17,456 nt of DNA from Zygnema cylindricum (lineage: Eukaryota; Streptophyta; Zygnematophyceae; Zygnematales; Zygnemataceae), in the NCBI GenBank assembly GCA_037447655.1, contig JBBHKE010001562.1, positions 1-17,456 of the forward strand. The letters run 5' to 3'. The notes under the pieces are model-generated. The model had not been told where the DNA came from and did no database searches. It was given only the letters and a program-made list of their open reading frames with translations. Positions within the stretch are counted from its first letter, which is position 1. Each line of letters starts with the position of its first letter. Made by a program: the position numbers and the translations under genes. Of the stretch, positions 15,250-17,456 are shown piece by piece.

Positions 15250-17456
15250 CACATACGGTCATGGCTCTTTCACAAAAGTCTACGTATTCGTTGCCTCTTC
15301 CCCTCCCTCTCGCGCTCTTTCCCCCATTCCCCTCGTCTTATAAAGAAACACAACGACATTAGTATGAGATGAAAGAGACCTTAAAAAGAATAAAATGACT
15401 ATTGTTTAGTGTAATGTAATGCATATTAAGAGAAAAGACAAAATAACATACTTGAGGAGCCATTGTGGAACATTCACATTAGTGACGTCGATGCTACATA
15501 AATAATCATAACATCAGTATCACAAATACCTAAACATTTACAATGTCACAAAAAATAAGATGTTTACAGGTTATAAAGAAAAAGAAGCTTATTGTAGTGA
15601 ATTGTCACAAAATAGCGTAGTGTCTACAAAAGTCACTACTTTAAGTGACGACTTTTGTTTTCAAAAATTGGAAGACTTGGAAACACGTATGGAGAATCTT
15701 CACTAAATAAGAGAGTTTCATCTCTAAGTTATGGTAACATGGGCAAATATCATTGTTCGCTATCAAGAGCATGATGCCGAAAAAAAAAACACTTTTTTTT
15801 GACCTACGGTTATCCATATGTTGGTCCGGCATATCGATAAAATAATTAGCATGATAGGTTAACAAGTTATCAGTGACTTTGAAAGAAATTTTAAAAGCGC
15901 CTACCCCCGTTTCCCCCCCCCTCCCCTTTTTATTTCCACAATGAGGTTCCGTATTGTGTAGACGTACCCCTCAACAATATATATCGCGACAATTTTTTGT
16001 TGGTCAAAAAGCGATAAAGTGACCCTCATCAACGTTCGATAACAGATTCACAGGTTTTTAAATTTATAACGATAAAAAATTGTAAATAACACAACAATAA
16101 TAAACGTTTTAAGACTTAAGGAACGTTCCCATGTGTTCAACGTTCCAAATGATTTGTGTCATCTTTCTCCAAAATTGATATTACCATTGAAAAATCCTTT
16201 GCCATACAAAAAAAATGTAAAAACCACACAACAATCTGCGTCATCTTCAAACTTAAAATGTATCCCCACTTGTCTTCCTCTTCTCGATCCACTGCCATGT
16301 TAATCAAGCTAATTTTCAAACTTCACCTAAAATCGACTCGCGAGGTGATTTTACTAGAAGTATTAGATTATCAAATAATAGTTAAACGCTCAAGCACGCG
16401 TCACGCGTTTTAGAAGAAAGATTGCACGAGGGGGAGTACACGTTATAATTTCCAATCTCGTCACACGTATGTACGGAAAATTTTTTGCAAGAGTCTCGAA
16501 CCTCTATTTAGTTACATCATGCGCATAAAACGCATGGTAAAATAACAAAAAACAACAATGAATATTTGCGTGGAACAAATGGAAAATGTCCATAAAATGC
16601 GTTGAACGACATTTGCATTCAAACACACAAAAAAATATTAAATTCCTGAATTCCTCAATGCATGGTTGTTTTTTTCAAGATTGTGGCACCTTAGTTGTAA
16701 CAAGTAACCGCCATATTTTGCGCAAAGAAGTCGCGCGACGTAATTTTTTCTATTTTTTCTCGGATTTCAAAGTTTAATTGTCAAAAAAAAATGCATATTA
16801 ACATTTGAGAAAAAAAATCACGCATGAAATAACCAAGAATCTTCACCTTCATTCATAAGTGCTTTGCAAAAATCATCATCATCGTGTCGTCTACCTCCCT
16901 CCCTTTGACTCTGCCAACTCTCTCCTCTTCTAAGACTGAAATGAGACAATACTTGTATGAAATGAAGTGTTTTTTCTTATTAATACCATTGGGCATATAT
17001 TGATGGCAGATCGAGGGATAAAAGTTAGAAAAGATGTTCGTGAATCCATGGTAGAAAGTTCTAAAACTAATGATGTCAGCGTTGTTGTAAGTAAGCACGA
17101 TCTCAAAATTTCACAAGCGATAAACCTCCGTTATCACAAAAAGTCAACAGAGTGCTTGTGATACCATACATTTGTGGACGTCTACAATCGTAACTACTTT
17201 TATCGACTTCTATGAATTATCCCTAACTTTGTCGACAACATCGATTACTGGTTTGCAATTTGTCAAAAGTTTTGTAGAGGTCTAGTTTTATAGACGTTTG
17301 TAACTATCACAAAATTAAAGTAACAAAGAATAGGTTACGATTTCGTTTTGTTCCACTGGAACACTCTGAAAATTAGTACAGAGAATCTTCATTAAAAAAA
17401 TAAATAAAACTTCACGAAAAAAAAAAGCGTAACAAGACAGTTACGATTACATGGGA
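15250..17456. other. AT-rich non-coding region to window end
   Basis: I see no supported gene. Contents: a pyrimidine-rich patch (about 15297-15340), a hairpin ACAAAAGTC/GACTTTTGT (15626-15658), a C-rich tract with minus-strand G-quadruplex form (15904-15925), the repeat at 16486, and a possible short first exon (ATG 17003 to a GTAAGT donor at 17087, phase 0, 28 codons) that has no downstream partner in the window. The longer frames at 16156-16413 and 16967-17161 lack recognisable domains. Confidence 0.55.
16486..16504 (-). repeat. Dispersed 19-bp repeat with B-box-like core, copy 2
   Basis: TGCAAGAGTCTCGAACCTC differs from the copy at 15231 at one of 19 positions, in the same orientation. 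Its minus-strand core GGTTCGAGACT is one base off the B-box consensus. Sequence outside the 19 bp shares only short words (ACGTAT/GTACGG-like). Confidence 0.4.

Noticed and set aside
16156-16413. 85-residue plus-strand frame
   Set aside because: AT-driven Lys/Ile/Ser composition, no motif, and an overlapping minus frame of similar length.

Overview
The window is eukaryotic nuclear DNA. It is AT-rich, contains spliceosomal introns of 428-1212 bp, and is dominated by Ty1/copia LTR retrotransposons. The primer-binding sites match the initiator-tRNA-Met type (TGGTATCRRAGC) common in plant copia elements, and several short palindromes resemble plant transposon ends. A green-plant lineage is therefore my best guess, but no species can be named and no bacterial gene is present.

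Layout. (1) 1-2130 is the 3' part of a decayed copia pol (integrase tail, reverse transcriptase, RNase H). It stays in one reading frame but has five internal stops, and is followed by a polypurine tract and its own 3' LTR from 2158. (2) 2616-3700 is non-coding. (3) About 3697-7421 holds the only host gene I can reconstruct: five exons, all internal introns in phase 0, encoding a cysteine-rich, heavily N-glycosylatable protein with three LysM modules, each carrying an NPxxxC motif. Its introns hold a 550-bp degenerate trinucleotide repeat, a 31-bp tandem repeat and a 203-bp MITE-like inverted-repeat element. The signal-peptide exon is not securely located. (4) 7423-8507 is non-coding, ending in a degenerate CAGTTT-type repeat. 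(5) 8508-14370 is a structurally complete 5.86-kb copia element with 570/571-bp LTRs (18 substitutions and one indel between them), a perfect 5-bp target duplication (CATAT), PBS, gag, protease, integrase, RT, RNase H and PPT. Its coding region is broken by about six stops and four frameshifts, so it cannot move on its own products. (6) 14371-14592 is the host flank, with a possible membrane- or GPI-anchor exon. (7) 14593-15006 is a third, different LTR with its PBS, but the body behind it is missing. (8) 15165-17456 is AT-rich non-coding DNA with short repeats and G4-type tracts.

The points most worth following up are three. The LysM modules have introns at equivalent positions, suggesting exon duplication. 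All three LTR families, otherwise dissimilar, carry a strong inverted repeat 18-28 bp inside the 5' terminus. The complete element's U3 holds a tandem hairpin-plus-TGACGT module.
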